A stretch of 64,000 nt of DNA from Cunninghamella blakesleeana (taxonomy: Eukaryota; Mucoromycota; Mucoromycetes; Mucorales; Cunninghamellaceae). The translations under genes were made by a program, and so were the position numbers. The first letter of the stretch is position 1. Every line of letters starts with the position of its first letter. Location: contig JAFCIZ010000001.1 in NCBI GenBank assembly GCA_017871115.1, forward strand, positions 372,001-436,000, read 5' to 3'. Below are positions 62,897-64,000 of this stretch, piece by piece. Below the pieces are notes generated by a model. The model worked only from the letters and a program-made list of their open reading frames with translations. It ran no database searches and was not told where the DNA came from.

Positions 62897-63919
62897 CTAC
62901 TTACCATTTTCATGATATCGTTGCTTCCACAACCTTTCAGCTTTTTCTAATTCTTCACATATAGTTACTTCACCAGATACGGCAGCAGCACAATAAGCTG
63001 TTTCACCAAACTTATTTTTACAAAATGGATTAGCATTAGCTTTATATACTAAATGTTGCACAAGTTGTAAATGACCTTTTGTAGCAGCATTAACTAAAAA
63101 AAAAAGAAGTAGGAATATAAAATTAATTAATTATTTACATAAAGCATCCTATATTTATATATATTATATGACTATCTTTTATATTATTATTATTATTATT
63201 ATTATTAAATAAAATAAAACATACTTAGTGGAGTATGATCCATTCTACTTTTTATATTTACATCCATAGAATTTAATAATAAAAATTGCACCATATCTAA
63301 ATGACCATGCGAACAGGCATTATGTAAAATTGACCAACCATCGTTATCTTGATGAAATATATTGGCATTAGCATTTACTATTAAATATTTAACTATATCA
63401 AAATAACCTCCACAAGATGCCTTAAGTAATGCTGTCTATGATATATATAAAAAATAAAGTTAATAATGGTGATGGAAATGGAGTATTTTTATTGTTCGTT
63501 TGCATAAAAATGAGTATAATTATAAATAAATAAATAAAAGGTACTAATCATTAGTATTGCTATCAAACTTTTCCTTCTTTGTATTGATTTATATATATAT
63601 ATATATATACCTCGCCATCATGATCCGTTGCATCAACTGCAACATTACACTTTTCTATAAGAAACTGAACAGTGGAGAATTGGCCTTGAGACGCAGCATA
63701 ATGAAGTGGACGTAATCCATTGGAATATGAAGTATCGAAATCATATTGTTCATCTAATAATTGTTGTAGTCGTATCAAATCACCAAAATAAGCAGCTTTC
63801 ATCGGAGAATGATGTTGCTCTTCTTGTTGTTGATCGATAACTTCATTTGTGTTGCCTGCACGTTTATTGATATAAGGAATATTAAATGGTAAACTGGAAA
63901 ACTGGTATATGGCTGACAT
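60912..63919 (-). CDS. Ankyrin-DysF-FYVE-UBZ-RING multidomain E3 ligase
   Basis: Eight exons in transcription order (63919-63611, 63435-63225, 63093-62905, 62796-62254, 62135-61784, 61637-61300, 61186-61115, 61012-60912) give 704 aa. Ankyrin repeats fill about 40-225 (LRPLHYAASQGQFSTVQFL, GWSILHNACSHGHLDMVQFL and others). A DysF-like region follows at about 265-375, ending in VRRRRWVRI. The FYVE finger starts C518-x2-C521 and includes RKHHCRQCG, C542, C545 and C579-x2-C582; it should bind PI3P on endosomes. A C2HC finger CPVCG (C608, C611, H627, C631) resembles the UBZ ubiquitin-binding finger of Rad18. The C-terminal RING (C662, C665, C680, C682, H685, C688, C699, H702), with the CPxH ending, is like ZNRF1/2. 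FYVE plus RING recalls yeast Pib1. I infer an endosomal ubiquitin ligase. Confidence 0.88.
62849..62893. repeat. (TA)22 microsatellite
   Basis: About 22 perfect TA units inside intron 3 of the FYVE-RING gene, ending 11 bases from its donor site. Confidence 0.9.
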
Positions 63920-64000
63920 AAATTATTTCTTTATATGACTGAAAAAAATAAAAAACAAATATATATATTTATTTATTAGTTATATATATGTATATATATA

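Overview
The window is nuclear DNA from a fungus. It is very AT-rich, with intergenic DNA dominated by A/T homopolymers. Genes are dense and most carry short GT..AG introns, often only 50-150 bases. Proteins are full of Asn, Gln, Ser and Thr runs. Several products have clear fungal counterparts (Spo14, Kcs1, Cyb2, Ede1, Sst2, Gts1 types), but the window also keeps genes better known from animals (PHAF1/UPF0183, a ZNRF-type RING, an XPA with the C-terminal metal-binding tail). That mix fits an early-diverging lineage, most likely Mucoromycota; the assignment is inference. No tRNA, rRNA, CRISPR array or transposon was recognised.

Layout, left to right: 3' end of a Gts1-like ArfGAP/UBA gene (1-1009); phospholipase D (1304-7193); small membrane protein (8477-9146); MYND-finger protein (minus, 9771-10688); tandem-START membrane protein (13257-16980); an unrecognised Cys-rich 657-aa protein (18469-20974); ankyrin protein (minus, 21758-23060); low-complexity protein (24651-25529); GMP synthase (minus, 26521-28374); XPA/Rad14 (29229-30554); tetraspan membrane protein (30927-32139); histidine methyltransferase METTL18/Hpm1 (minus, 32289-33821); PHAF1 (34075-36621); Kcs1 inositol kinase (37031-39514); GRAM-TBC RabGAP (minus, 39991-44728); flavocytochrome b2 (45203-47146); RRM-R3H protein (47808-49316); Ede1 (49538-53265); DEP-RGS protein (54084-56438); Ser/Thr kinase (minus, 57673-58947); and a five-module ankyrin-DysF-FYVE-UBZ-RING protein (minus, 60912-63919).

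I rebuilt exon structures by hand. Every multi-exon model listed as a gene stays open, uses GT..AG junctions and sums to a whole number of codons. Exon coordinates are in the entries.

Functionally, about nine of the 21 genes act in membrane traffic, lipid signalling or lipid transfer (ArfGAP, PLD, START, PHAF1, Kcs1, RabGAP, Ede1, FYVE-RING, tetraspan). I see no proof that they form a functional cluster. The best candidates for something new are the 657-aa Cys-rich protein, the ankyrin-DysF-FYVE-UBZ-RING architecture, and the tandem-START protein with a C-terminal membrane anchor.
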